Shown piece after piece: positions 22,198 through 33,600 of a stretch of 64,000 nt of DNA (position 1 is its first letter; the number at the start of each line of letters is the position of its first letter). A program made the position numbers and the translations under genes. This DNA is from Cryptomeria japonica (lineage: Eukaryota > Streptophyta > Pinopsida > Cupressales > Cupressaceae). The stretch is from NCBI RefSeq assembly GCF_030272615.1, contig NC_081410.1, forward strand, positions 570,295,152 through 570,359,151, given 5' to 3'. The notes under the pieces are model-generated. The model searched no databases. It saw nothing but the letters and a program-made list of their open reading frames with translations, and was not told where the DNA came from.

Positions 22198-22400
22198 GCA
22201 TATGCATATAGGACATTTGCATGGTAATTAATTTTATCTTTGATAGATTTCATTATAGTTTATTTAGTGCTTCAAGAGAGTTGATCTAGGAGAACATGAC
22301 CATTTATCAACTCAACAATCTCTTTAATGATATCTTAGTTAACACAATGATGTATTGAGAAAGTGAAAGCAAACATGTTTTCTAAAGAAAAATCTTTCTC
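22198..22400. repeat. Old host repeat, copy A, right part
   Basis: Continues copy A after the solo LTR. It matches copy B at about 36755-36915, sharing GGACATTTGCATG (one change), TTCATTATAGTTTATTTAGTG and GAACATGACCATTTATCAA (one change). This shows that 7602-22197 is inserted DNA. Confidence 0.85.
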
Positions 22401-22975
22401 ATCAAATAAATTCTATATATTACTAAAGATTAAATCAACTCCACAATAACTAATATTAAACTACATAAAATTCAAAGATTATATATACTCTATTACATCA
22501 TTTAAAGTAAGGGTGTCATTTTCTAAGCATGGTTGCAACAAAAGAGTGTAAGAATATAATGTAGATTGTATGCCTTATCTTCATGTAGTCATGAAATAAA
22601 TACTCTAATTATGCCCAATGAAAAAGAAATTATATCCAAATGCAACAATGTGTCGATGAATATATGGGCCATTGGGAGGGACCCCTTAATTTAGAATTTT
22701 AAGCCAAAGATTTTGGTTAGGTTTAACCAACCCACTCTAAGTGTTGACCAATTAGGCCACTCGGGTGGGGCCTAGCCACAATCCATCCTACTTTTTCTTC
22801 CATTAAAGAAGGCCATTTCCCATTAATTTAATTTTTTTAAACTTCTTCTCTCACCCAACCATTCATGGATTAAATTTATCATGCTAAATAATTTAGCTAG
22901 TGTAGTGCAATAAGACATTAGTATCCTCACGCACACAACTAACACGTCTCCACCTAGTATAGTTTGAACCTAAGC
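22401..22975. other. AT-rich spacer, no gene seen
   Basis: No ORF of interest and no repeat that I could pair within the window. Confidence 0.6.
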
Positions 22976-23433
22976 TAAATGGGACCTTTGGAACAAAGTA
23001 AATGTAAATTAATAAAGTATACCAACAAAATTGATGTTGTAATTGGAAATGCTTTTGTACAAATGTATGAAAAATGTAGAAGCAAATATAAGGCTCATGA
23101 AATATTTGATTTGTCCTAAAAATATAGTCTCATGGAGTGCTACAATTGTAGGATATGCATAAAATAAAGCCTTTAGCAACTTTCAAAAAAATGTAATTTA
23201 CACACATAAAACCAAGCTCCTCAACCTTTATTAGCATCCTCTCTACTTGTGCCAAAATCCAAGAGCTTTTGATAAGCTATGCAAACCTATAATAAAATAA
23301 AGGATGAGGGAATTTTATTAGATGTTATAGTTGCAACTACCCTAGTAGATGTGTATGCAAAATATGGAAACATGGACAAGGAAAATGAATTTTTTAGTAT
23401 AATTCCTCAAAGAAATGTGGTCTTGTATGGTAT
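22976..23433 (+). pseudogene. PPR-protein pseudogene, left fragment
   Basis: Degenerate PLS-type pentatricopeptide repeats: VVIGNAFVQMYEKC, then NIVSWSATIVGYA, then an open stretch with LLDVIVATTLVDVYAKYGNMDK and IPQRNVV. Stops and frameshifts abound. These repeats are typical of plant organelle RNA-editing and processing factors. The homology breaks at 23433, where the 11-kb TIR element begins, and resumes after it at 34455. Confidence 0.75.
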
Positions 23434-23466
23434 GTGCACAAAGATGGTGGTCAGAAAAGTGGACAC
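23434..23466 (+). repeat. Left terminal inverted repeat of the 11-kb element
   Basis: GTGCACAAAGATGGTGGTCA, then AAAAGTGGACAC after one base. It is the reverse complement of 34412-34454 apart from a short insertion on the right. Confidence 0.75.
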
Positions 23467-23489
23467 CACCCAAAAAAAACATGAAAAAA

Positions 23490-23760
23490 CAAGCAGCGCG
23501 TACGTGGTTCTAAAATTTGAAATTCCCGCGTACGCGCTTAGGTTTGTTTTTCTCAAGCCTAGAGAAGGTAGCGCGTATGCACTGCTTTTAGGAAAATGAG
23601 CGCGTACGTGCTACACCTAGGAAAATGAGCGCATATGTGCTGCTCATAGGAAAATGAGTGCGTACGCGCTAATAATCCAAATATAACCATGTACGTGGTG
23701 CCTGTTAAAAAAAGTTTTTCAAAAAAAACTGGGTCTCATTTACCCATGAATAGCGCGTTT
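23490..23760. repeat. Left subterminal palindromic motif cluster
   Basis: At least seven copies of a motif close to AGCGCGTACGTGCT / GCGTACGC (near 23494, 23527, 23568, 23599, 23628, 23657, 23687), some separated by TAGGAAAATGAG. The same motif recurs at 30380-30500 and 33525-33600. Subterminal short repeats are usual transposase-binding sites; that role is inferred here. Confidence 0.8.
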
Positions 23761-23827
23761 TTACTTGGTTTTTTTTTCATTTCCTCTCCTAAACCGCGAA
23801 CAAGGTGCTAGATTTGTCCTCCAAGCT

Positions 23828-26483
23828 ATGGATCAAGGTTAGTTTTTGTTTATTTTTGTCTTTCTTTCCCATTTGTTCAATTTGTTTTACATTTTGAATT
23901 TAATTTCATTAATTTTGATTAGGTTTTTTCATTTTTTGTTTCAAAAACCAAATTCTTCTAATCTACAACAAGAACAACCAAATGCACCTCCTGAAAACCC
24001 ATAAGAACAACCAAATGCACCTCCTGAAATCCCACAAGAACAACCAAATGCACCTTCTGAAAACACACAAGAACAACCCCCAATTCCTCCTTTTGACCGC
24101 ACACCCAAAACACATGAGCAATTAATTAATCAGTTAGGACAAAATACATCTAAAATCAATAGACTGATTGTTAAATTGAAAACTTTTGAACTTGAGCATC
24201 ATCAATCCCTCACCACTAGCCTAGAAACATTAGCTAGTGGTGCCATAGTTGTTTCCACACAAATTACCAAATGGGGAAGCTTTAGGGATAGGTGTCGTCA
24301 ATTCTATGACGATGGGCTATCATACAATGGAGTAAAAAACAAAAATATTACTAAACAACAAATATGTGCCCTTTTCATTGATCCCAAAACTGGTCAGTCA
24401 TTACCTCTTAATGCAAAGAGGTTTCACATACATTGGTGTACCAATGTGTAGATGAAGAATCTTTTTTGGCAGAGGTGGTGGATGGTCTTTGATGATCCAA
24501 CTTGTAATAATTATGAGGTGCCATTATATTTTTTGAGAAAAGTATATTATGAGTTTGTGCTAAATGTGCGCGCAAACTATTTTGACATGAGAGAGTTCCA
24601 TGGTAGAGGTGGTGGCTCCGCCCAAGATAGACCTGGAGCCCGTAGGCGATTACTCACGGAGAGTCACCGCCCCCTAGCACCCAAACCCAAGGTGCATCAG
24701 GTTGTCCCAGTAGAGCTGAAAGAGTCAATGGAGCTACAGACTCTTCAAGCGGCCACAACATTGACTAGTGCCATCATCCAGCATGGGATGTCATTAGCAC
24801 ACCCTATTGTATTGGATGATGAGCCATCAGGTGGCGACAGAGAGCCCATCTAGCATATGTGTGTTAGTTGCTCCAAGATATGCTCAGGCATAGATGATGC
24901 AGTTGGTGCAGATGGATCCTCACCTCATTTGTGCATGATTTGCAGGAGTAGATGTCAGGCCCGCATAGCTAAGGATTTCGAGCTGACAGATGAGTTGATG
25001 GACATGGTGTTTGTCCATGAGCGATAGACATAGGTGTGTTGATTTGAATTCATAGCATTTTATTTATCAATCACTTTAAATTTGTAATTACATAAATTAA
25101 TTTTCATTTATACATTGATTTAAATTGAAACAAATAATATGCATTTTAGGATGCAACAGCGGTATCCCATACTTCTCCCCTAGTTACTATAGCTGCAACT
25201 TCGATGCCTGAGGTATAAATTTTGTAGCATGTTAAAATAGAATAGCACACTTTGAATTTAAAAAAATACAAGATACACTAACTATCTTTAATGCTTGGTC
25301 CAATTTTTGGTTTGTAGGTGTTGACAGCGGATGAAATGTCCCAGATTGATGATATCATGCTCTCAGTGATCGATTTTGGCCTAAAAGGCTATACGATATC
25401 ATATTTTGTACAACCCTTTTTATGTATTGTTTTGATGGAATATGCAAGTCATTTCATTTTAGATTTTTAAAATTATGTTTAATTTATTATATGTACTAAT
25501 ATCTCATGTTAATTTTGTTTTTTAGGGTACCCCCTCCGCGTCTAGGGCTCATCCTAAGAAAAAGAATTCCTCGAAGACGCCAAAACGTGGGAAGAAGGTA
25601 ATTGAACACATTTTTAGTTGTACAATTGTTTGAAAATGTTGAAATCAAGTATTAGTTGGGGTTTGTAGATTGATTAATGTTTTCTGTCTATTTTACATGT
25701 ACAGCGGCCATTGAGCTATGTGGATTTGTTGAAAGCACCTAATTCGCCCGTGGATCAAGTGAGGGCAGAGGTATGTATCTCTACTTTATTTTCTTGATTT
25801 CATGATTATATGCACGCGTACATGTGAACTTGTGATATATTATAATCTTATAATTTTTTCATACAGGAAATATCCATACCTATTTCATCAATGGAAAACC
25901 CTCCTCTGTGCACTGGAGAAGCATCTCAGGATCTGGTACACTTTTGTTTGATATGTAAAATTAATTGTTTTTAACCTACAATACTTATTATTATATTAAT
26001 TGTATTTAATCTTTGAACATTTTTTGTATAGGTAATAGAGACAGTTTCTACATCAATGGTGAGCCATCCTCAGTCCATTGGAGAAGCATCCCAGGCACAG
26101 GTATGTCATTGTTCTCTATATTATAGCTTTTAAGTGTTTTTGATATATTTATGTTAGTACATTGTATTAATTGTATATTTAATCTACAATAGACCCCTTC
26201 GCGTACATCCATAACGTGGATCCATTTAAGTATGTCTTCAAGAAAACTCCTAAGAGTGACAAGGAGAGGAGAGCGAAGACATTAGCTCCTAGATCAGCCG
26301 ATGAGGTAATCTACATTTCAATTGCAAAGGAATTATAGTTAAATGCATAGTTATGTTGTTAATTGTGAACTATTTTCTACAAAAGAATTCTAACTTGGCT
26401 TTTGAATTGTGGTTTTGTACCCATCTATAGAGCCACGTACTGCATTGAAAAGACTTGATTTTGATGATCCACCACAAGTTTAG
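23828..26483 (+). pseudogene. Multi-exon gene of the TIR element, function unknown
   Basis: Not recognised. A large exon (about 23923-25033) encodes repeats of EQPNAPPEN, then ITKWGSFRDRCRQFYDDG, an Arg/Gly-rich part and a Cys cluster (CVSCSKIC, CMICRSRC). Its frame is kept across three TAA/TAG codons (24002, 24449, 24851), each explicable as C-to-T. Short exons with GT/AG borders follow: 25150-25212, from 25318, 25526-25597 (KKKNSSKTPKRGKK, basic), 25705-25770, 25867-25935, 26032-26100, about 26193-26305 and a final one ending at TAG 26481-26483. Exons 25867-25935 and 26032-26100 encode similar peptides (GEASQ in both), suggesting exon duplication. A tiny first exon from ATG 23828 is possible. 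A DNA-binding accessory protein of the transposon is plausible, not shown. Confidence 0.6.
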
Positions 26484-26829
26484 GATCATATAGTGTTAGT
26501 TTTGGTCATAGAATGACCAATACATGTATATATATTCTACATTTTTATTGTATATCGATTTGGACATGACATATAAACAACAAAAATATATGATATAAAA
26601 CATTGCAATTGTGGAATATGATTTGATAAAATTTCTAAAATGTTGAATTAACCCTACAAAACTCCTTGTATTCGGTTCATTATTGTGTATTCGTTGTATT
26701 TCGTGGCTTCCCTTTTATAAATTTAAATGAGTATTTGCATATGTAGTCAACAATATGAATATAAACAACAAAAATTGACAATATGAATATAAACAACAAT
26801 ATGTCTTTGGTGCGAGAGCACCCTCACGC

Positions 26830-28212
26830 TTGCAATGGTCAATTTTTTTTTCATCGTGTGTACAAACTAACATCGCGAGCACGTCCGGGTGGGCAGGTTT
26901 ATGCTAGGCATGCCCCTATCATGCATCCCAAAGCGCCGAAACGTCGAGAGTCATACCATACCGGTGCGATCTCACAAGTGCCCTGAGTCCAAAAAATTGT
27001 CAAAATTTGATGGATTTTTTCTTCAAATCTAAGACACATATGGTTTTGTTTCAACCCATGGGGTTTTGTGAGGCTCCTCTACAATGGCCTATCTCATTTT
27101 TTGACGACTCGGAGCCATTTTCAATTGGTAGCATTTTTTTGCCTGCTACAAAAATTGGCAGTTGCATGCAATGCGAAGTTGCAAGATTGGCTAGAATTTA
27201 TTCGGTTCATTGTGTGCACAAACCGATGTCACGAGCGCATCTGAGTGGGAATTTTTACGCTAGGCATGCCCTTGTCGTGCATCCTAAAGCGTTGAAACGT
27301 TGATAGCCATATAGTACCGGGGTGATCTTTCAAGTGCCCTGAGTCCAAAAAATTGTCAAAATTTGACGGACTGTTTCTTCAAATCCAGGACACATATGGT
27401 CGATCCATTTGAACCTGTGGGGTCATGTGAGGCTCCTCTATAATGGCCTATCTCAGTTTTTGATGACTCGGATCCATTTTCAATTGGTAGCATTTTTTCA
27501 CCTACTGCAAAAATCGTCAGTTGCATGCAATGCAAAGTTGCAAGATTGGCTAGAATTGATTTGGTTCGTCATGTACAAAAACTAACATTGCGAGAGCATC
27601 TGTGTGGGCAGGTTTACACTAGGCATGCCCCTATCATGCATCCCAAAGCGTCGGAACATCGAGAGTCATACCATACCGATGCGATCTCTCAAGTGCCATG
27701 AGTCCAAAAAATTGTCAAAATTTGACGGACTATTTCTTCAAATCCAGGACACATATGGTTGATCCGTTTGAACCCATCAGGTTGCGTGAGGCTCCTCTAT
27801 AATGGCCTATCTCATTTTTTGATGGCTTAGAGCCATTTTCAATTCATAGCATTTTTTCGCTTGCTACAAAAACTGTCAGTTGCATGCAATGCAAAGTTGC
27901 AAGATTGGCTAGAATTGATTTGGTTCATTGTGTGTACAAACCGACATTGCAAGTGTGTCTGTGTGGGCAGGTTTATGCTAGGCATGCCCCTGCTGTGCAT
28001 CCCAAAGTGCTGAAATGTCAAGAGTCATACCATACCGGTGCGATCTCTCAAGTGCCATGAGTCCAAAAAATTGGCAAAATTTGATGGATTGTTTCTTCAA
28101 AACCATGACACATATGGTCAATCTGTTTTAACTTGTGGGGTCGCGTGAGGATACTCTACAATGGCCTATCTCGGTTTTCGACGACTCAGAGCCATTTTTC
28201 AATTTGGTAGCA
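26830..28212. repeat. 359-bp tandem repeat array, about 3.9 copies
   Basis: The landmark GCAAGATTGG occurs at 27181, 27540 and 27899, exactly 359 bases apart; a decayed first unit starts near 26830 and the last ends near 28212. Units share GAGTCCAAAAAATTGTCAAA, AATGGCCTATCTCA and AGTTGCATGCAATGC. Short ORFs (for example 26783-27303) follow the period and are not genes. The array lies between the two convergent genes of the TIR element. The 26484-26830 spacer is AT-rich. Confidence 0.93.
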
Positions 28213-28242
28213 TATTAAGTGTCGGTTGTATCGTATGTTCCT

Positions 28243-30060
28243 TTACCTTAAACTATCATAGAAAACTTTAAAGTATCCTTGTACAAACTCTGATGAATGA
28301 GTACGATCATCACTTATGTAGAACTGATACTCTCTTACAACCTTTCTATCCTCCTCTGTGCTATCATCTGCATGCATGAATGCTCTGCATTCAAAAATAG
28401 AAACTTGTGTAGAGTGATAATACATGGATTGCACTTCATTTTGAGGTTGTAGTGTATAATTTTTAGTGAAATCAATGATAGAGACAATGGTGCCAAGAGG
28501 AAATGTGTCCTTACATAACTTGAATTGCTCATCTAACCATCGAGCTCTATGTGTATGCATTATGTACTCATAAACTAGTTTCTCTTGAAACATTTTCATA
28601 AATTGAGCTACACATATATCATTTCTCACTAGCTCACATCTCTTCAAATCTTTTCCATCTTTAACTCCATATGTGACTGTCTTGTATTTTCCGAAAGAAA
28701 CTAGTTTCGTACCAATTTCATGTGTGCTCTCCAAATGTACGCATCTTGGTAAACGTTGCAAACCAACACATATAGCACAGGAACCTTCCAAACAAGGCAT
28801 CTTATAATAAATGCAACCATCATGTCTATTACATAGCACACTTGAAATAAATTCTCTTACCAACTTAGGAGGTGCTTGTATATTACATTCCTGCAAAACA
28901 TCATTAGTGTGCAAAGTAGAACAAATATGACGAAAAATATCATAATGCATGGAAAATTCAATATGCATCCTACAACAACATGTGGTGCGTACATGATTAA
29001 TCTTAATATAAAAAGGTTTTGCCATTTCAAAAAATCTTTGAGAAATTCTTATTTGAGGAAACTTTTGAAGGAATCTTTCATAAAATTTAGTTTGAGTCAT
29101 ATCCAAATAGTGTTTGGCATGTGGCTCATGATTTATTGACCCAATTCGCCTTCTAACAACATCTCTTTGGTTGGGTGAAACTCTTGTGTTGTCATGCCAA
29201 AAATTTTCAATTAATGTTTTTAGTGCATCAACAACAACCTTGTCTTTGCGTGGTAGTCTACCCGAGAATGCCCAAAGAGAATTATTGTTAGGTTCCTCTA
29301 TTTTTTCCCACCTCTTTATTGCTTTACTTAATGTTGTTCTACTAACGTTTAATGAATTACTTGTTTTGCTTATCAAATGATCTTTTTTTATTTTCTTGCT
29401 CATTATGGTTGATGTAATGACACATCGAGTAGCATTAGAATCTTTAGTACATGATTTTGAACCAATAGCTTGATATGGATCAAAGAGATTTCTCACAATA
29501 GTTCTTTCACTGTTACTTTCAGATGATCTTAGGCCTAGAATTTTCATTGTCTCTCTAAAATTTAATTTTTTAATCATTTGAACAATTAATTGACATCTTG
29601 CAGTTTGATTTAAGTTTTCAAAATAGTTTTGCCATATTCTTTTAACCATTCTCCTACAAGTTTGTTCATTCATTTTATTGGGCATTGGCTTCAATATATT
29701 CTCATCAATGTCAATTAGATACTTTGGTTTCCTACGAATGATTATAGGAGGTGTTAACATCGGTGCATTATGTACATTCAATTCATCAAGTAGAGAAGGT
29801 GTAATAAGTTCATCATTTAATTGATTATTCAATGCCGTATCTTCTTCAATTGCATTAGGTTCATACGGTAAATCAAATGTCTCTTCTTCAATTGCATTAG
29901 GTGCATTATATTAGTTTGGTAAATCGAATTGAAATGTTGAGGATGACATACCTTCTTCTCCCATTGTTCTTATGTCATGTAATTTTCTTCATACGTTGCC
30001 TTTGTCTTTCCTTCTGAGCCTCTCGTTGTTCCATCATTCCTCGCTTGTTCTTTCCCATGA
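28243..30060 (-). pseudogene. Transposase-like protein of the TIR element
   Basis: An open frame of 529 codons (29832 to 28243). Upstream in-frame sequence (NAIEEETFDLPYEPNAIEE) is cut by one TAA; a basic start (MGKNKRGMMEQREAQKER, ATG near 30057) lies one base out of frame, so the original N-terminus was probably there. Visible features: helix-turn-helix-like SRTTLSKAIKRWEK, a Cys cluster (CLEGSCAICVGLQRLPRC), IVSIIDFTKNYTLQPQNEV with an Asp that could be a DDE residue, and YISDDRTHSSEFVQ. It resembles an uncharacterised family in plants and other eukaryotes that I believe is transposase-derived; members as I recall continue further, so the C-terminus seems missing where the 359-bp array begins. 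Function inferred from location inside TIRs. Confidence 0.6.
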
Positions 30061-30369
30061 TTGATATCGATTGTCCTAAATAGAATCATATTACATATAT
30101 ATGTAAACAAAAGTTCATAAACAAACAAATAACCATAAATATGCATCTTATCACTATTTTTTGGAATCAAACTATTAAACAATCACAATACTATTGACAA
30201 AACTAATAAGAACAACAATTCAATCATTTGAAATCATGCAAAAAAAAAAAATTCACTTATTTCTATGTATAAAATAGTGATAGAAGTGCAAACACAGTTC
30301 CGGTGGGGCCTTCAACGACCTCAAAAACTTCTTTTGAGGCTGTTGAGGCTCTTGGGAAACTAAAACTAT

Positions 30370-30500
30370 GTCTATGTACCATGTACGCACTACATTAATA
30401 ACTGCGTACGCACTGTTAGTCCATAAAATGTTGGCAAGCCCAATGATATTCTTTTTTCCCATTCTGGACTAATAAGTAGCGTGTACGCGCTCCTAAACCT
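30370..30500. repeat. Middle cluster of GTACGC motifs
   Basis: ATGTACGCACTAC (about 30382), TGCGTACGCACTG (about 30404) and GCGTGTACGCGCT (about 30480). Same motif as the two ends; it lies upstream of the minus-strand transposase-like ORF. Confidence 0.7.
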
Positions 30501-30569
30501 AAACAATGTTATTGCAGGTAGCAAATAATGGGCTCAATACCCCATACATGCTATTGGTAGTAGAAAAGA

Positions 30570-30583
30570 TGTGAATGAAAAGG

Positions 30584-30643
<60 letters not shown>

Positions 30644-30823
30644 GAGAGAGAGGGGGAGAGTAGGGGGGAGAGTAGGGGGAGGGAGAGAGGAGGGGGGGCG
30701 GAAGGGAAGGAGGGAGGGAGAGAAGAGGGGGGAGGGTGGGAGAGAAGAAGGGGTATGGAGGAAGGGAGAGGGAGAGTAGCGGGGAGGCAGGGAGAGGAGA
30801 GGGGGGAGGGAGGGGGAGGGGGA

Positions 30824-30913
<90 letters not shown>

Positions 30914-31214
30914 GGAAGGTAGAGAGAGGGAGAGAGGTAGAGGGAGGGAGGGAGGGAGGGAGAGAAGAGTGGGGAGGGTGGGAGAGAAGAAGGGGTATGG
31001 AGGAAGGGAGAGGGAGAGTAGGGTGGAGGGAGAGAGGAGGGAAGGAGGGAGAGGGAGAGAGGGAAGGAGGGAGAGGGAAGGAGGGAGAGGGAGAGAGAGG
31101 GGGGGACAGAAGGTAGAGAGAGGGGGAGAGGTAGAGGGAGGGAGAGAGGGAGAGAAGAGAGGGGAAGGGTGGGAGAGAAGAAGGGGTATGGAGGAAGGGA
31201 GAGGGAGAGTAGGG

Positions 31215-31260
<46 letters not shown>
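30570..31260. repeat. GA-rich microsatellite and minisatellite tract
   Basis: Almost pure purine on the plus strand: long (GA)n runs, G-rich interruptions and repeated GGGGTATGGAGGAAGGGAG. Long apparent minus-strand Ser/Leu-rich ORFs here are artefacts of (CT)n. Confidence 0.97.
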
Positions 31261-31264
<4 letters not shown>

Positions 31265-31441
31265 ACCATATGACTAATCTCAATTGTGACTATACGAATT
31301 ACAGAAAAAGAGAAAGAGGGATGGGGTATGGAGGAAGGGAGAAGGGGAGAGAGCAAGAGAGAGAGATAGATGGGGTATGGAGGAAGGGAGAAGGGGAGAG
31401 AGCGAGAGAGAGAGAGGGATGGGGGTATGGAGGAAGGGAGA

Positions 31442-31491
<50 letters not shown>

Positions 31492-31947
31492 GAGGGAGAG
31501 AGAGGAAGAGATATCGAATCCAGGACACAATATGACCCCCTAACAACATCTAAGGGGTCATAGGGTGTCCTAAGGGGTCATATGACACTATATTATCACT
31601 TAGCACACCATAGGACCTATAACGACACGAAATGGTGTCCTAAGGGGTCATAGAACACCATATGACCCTTTAGAACACCATATGGTGTTGTTATGGGTCA
31701 TTGGTGTCCGAAGGGGTCATATGGCATCCTATGACCCCTAGGACACCATATGGTGTTGTTATGGGTCGTATGGTGTCTTAAGGAGTCATATGGTGTCTTA
31801 AGGGGTCATGGGACACCATATGCCTCATCTCAATTGTGACTATAGGAATTACAGAAGAAGAGAAAGAGGGAGGGAGAGAAGAAGAGAAAGAGGGATGGGG
31901 TATGGAGGAAGGGAGATGGGGAGAGAGTGAGAGAGAGTGATGGGGTC

Positions 31948-31997
<50 letters not shown>

Positions 31998-32340
31998 AGG
32001 GAGGGAGAGGAAGAGATATCGAATCTAGGACACAATATGACCCTTAGAACACAATATGACCCCTAACAACATCTAAGGGGTCATCGGGTGTCCTAAGGGG
32101 TCATATGACACTATATTATCCCTTAGCACACCATAGGACCTCTTACGACACCAAATAGTGTCCATATGACCCTTTAGAACACCATATGGTGTTGTTATGG
32201 GTCATTGGTGTCCCGAGGGGTCATATGACATCCTATGACCACTTAGGACACCACATGGTGTTGTTGTGGGTCGTATGGTGTCTTAAGGGGTCATATGGGG
32301 TCTTAAGGGGTCACAGGACACCATATGACCTCTTAGGAAA
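31261..32340. repeat. 550-bp tandem duplication with palindromic 20-mers
   Basis: GGACACCATATG followed by CTCAATTGTGACTAT starts at 31261 and again at 31811, 550 bp apart; each unit has a GA-rich half and a half made of GGTCATATGGTGTCCTAAGG-like 20-mers in both orientations. A third CTCAATTGTGACTATAGGAA occurs near 32562. 32340-33090 is otherwise unremarkable. Confidence 0.85.
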
Positions 32341-33089
32341 CAAAACAACCTCTAATGATACCTAAGGGGTCATATGGTGGGCTAATAAAATGATATATGA
32401 AATTTAAATTTATGAATAGAACATCATACAACGAGACTCCAAGTGAACAAACAACGAGGCTTCGCTAAAAAGCAAGTGTAAGAGTTTGACCTAACCCTAA
32501 GAGTACTGCCTGAATTCTAAAACATATGATGCTATTAAATTTGCAACGTTATAAGACTGATCTCAATTGTGACTATAGGAATTACACACTTGATTTCTTT
32601 CATGGGTATGTAGGGTTCCAAGCCGTTTGACAAGTGATGATCATCATATACTACCACTTCCATGCATACAACAAACTTTAATTTCTTTAGGTGACAGGCA
32701 TTGTGTAACAACATGGGAACTCTCGCATACCCACCACTATCATTCTCCACGACATCATCTACTCTCCCTCTTTCTCTTCCTACCTATTGTTTCCTTTTGA
32801 AAAACATATTGCAGGTACTCTGACTCGTCATGTTGCTTTGTTGACACTATTTTCCACATCTGCTCTGCTCATTAAAAACACATTCGAGAATAATATTGCT
32901 GCAGGTTTCCTTGTTTGTCATAGTAATACACCAGTGGTTCAATTTCAAACCCTATTCCTCCTATTCAATATACACACACAAATCCATTAGTCAATTTTCT
33001 CAAGAGAGCATACATGATAAAAATCAAAGAGGAAGTTGCAGACAAGAAATAAATTCACTTACTTCTATAGAAGTGTAGACACACTTGCA

Positions 33090-33258
33090 GTGGGGTATGG
33101 AGGGAGGGAGGGAGAGAAGAAGAGAAAGAGGGATGGGGTATGGAGGAAGGGAGAAAGGGAGAGAGTGAGAGAGAGAGGGATGGGGTATGGAGGAAGGGAT
33201 AAGGGGAGAGAGGGAGGGATGGGGTATGGAGGAAGGGAGAAGGGAAGAGAGGGAGGGA

Positions 33259-33337
<79 letters not shown>

Positions 33338-33343
33338 TGTATG
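33090..33343. repeat. Second GA-rich tract
   Basis: Repeats of GGGGTATGGAGGAAGGGA (four) and a final (GA)n run. Same unit as 30570-31260. Confidence 0.95.
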
Positions 33344-33374
33344 TGTTTGAGAGGGGGAGACAATACACTTACAT

Positions 33375-33522
33375 GTGTATATATATATACTTAATATATA
33401 TATATATATGTATATTATATATATATACACATATTATATATATAATATCATATTATACACATATTATATATTACATATATTATATGTATATACACATATT
33501 ATATATAGAATATCATATTATA
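33375..33522. repeat. AT-rich microsatellite
   Basis: TATATA/CACATATTATA repeats, ending exactly beside the right subterminal motif cluster. Confidence 0.9.
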
Positions 33523-33524
33523 CA

Positions 33525-33600
33525 ATAGCGCGTACGTGTTGTTTATAGTAAAAAGAGCAAGTACGTGCTACTTACACCATAAGTACCATGTACGCGCTTT
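33525..33600. repeat. Right subterminal palindromic motif cluster
   Basis: AGCGCGTACGTGTT (33529), AGCAAGTACGTGCT (about 33558) and ATGTACGCGCTT (about 33588), matching the left cluster. Confidence 0.75.

Noticed and set aside
26783-27303. Two ORFs of 67 and 98 codons with similar peptides
   Set aside because: They are successive units of the 359-bp tandem repeat, not paralogous genes.
26830-28212. CRISPR-like array
   Set aside because: Unit is 359 bp with no alternating short repeat/spacer pattern, and this is plant DNA.
30499-31563. Long minus-strand ORFs rich in Ser/Leu/Pro and plus-strand Arg/Glu/Gly ORFs
   Set aside because: Translations of (GA)n/(CT)n microsatellites; no start context, composition only.
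33024-33528. Overlapping ORFs in several frames on both strands
   Set aside because: Same GA and AT microsatellite artefact.
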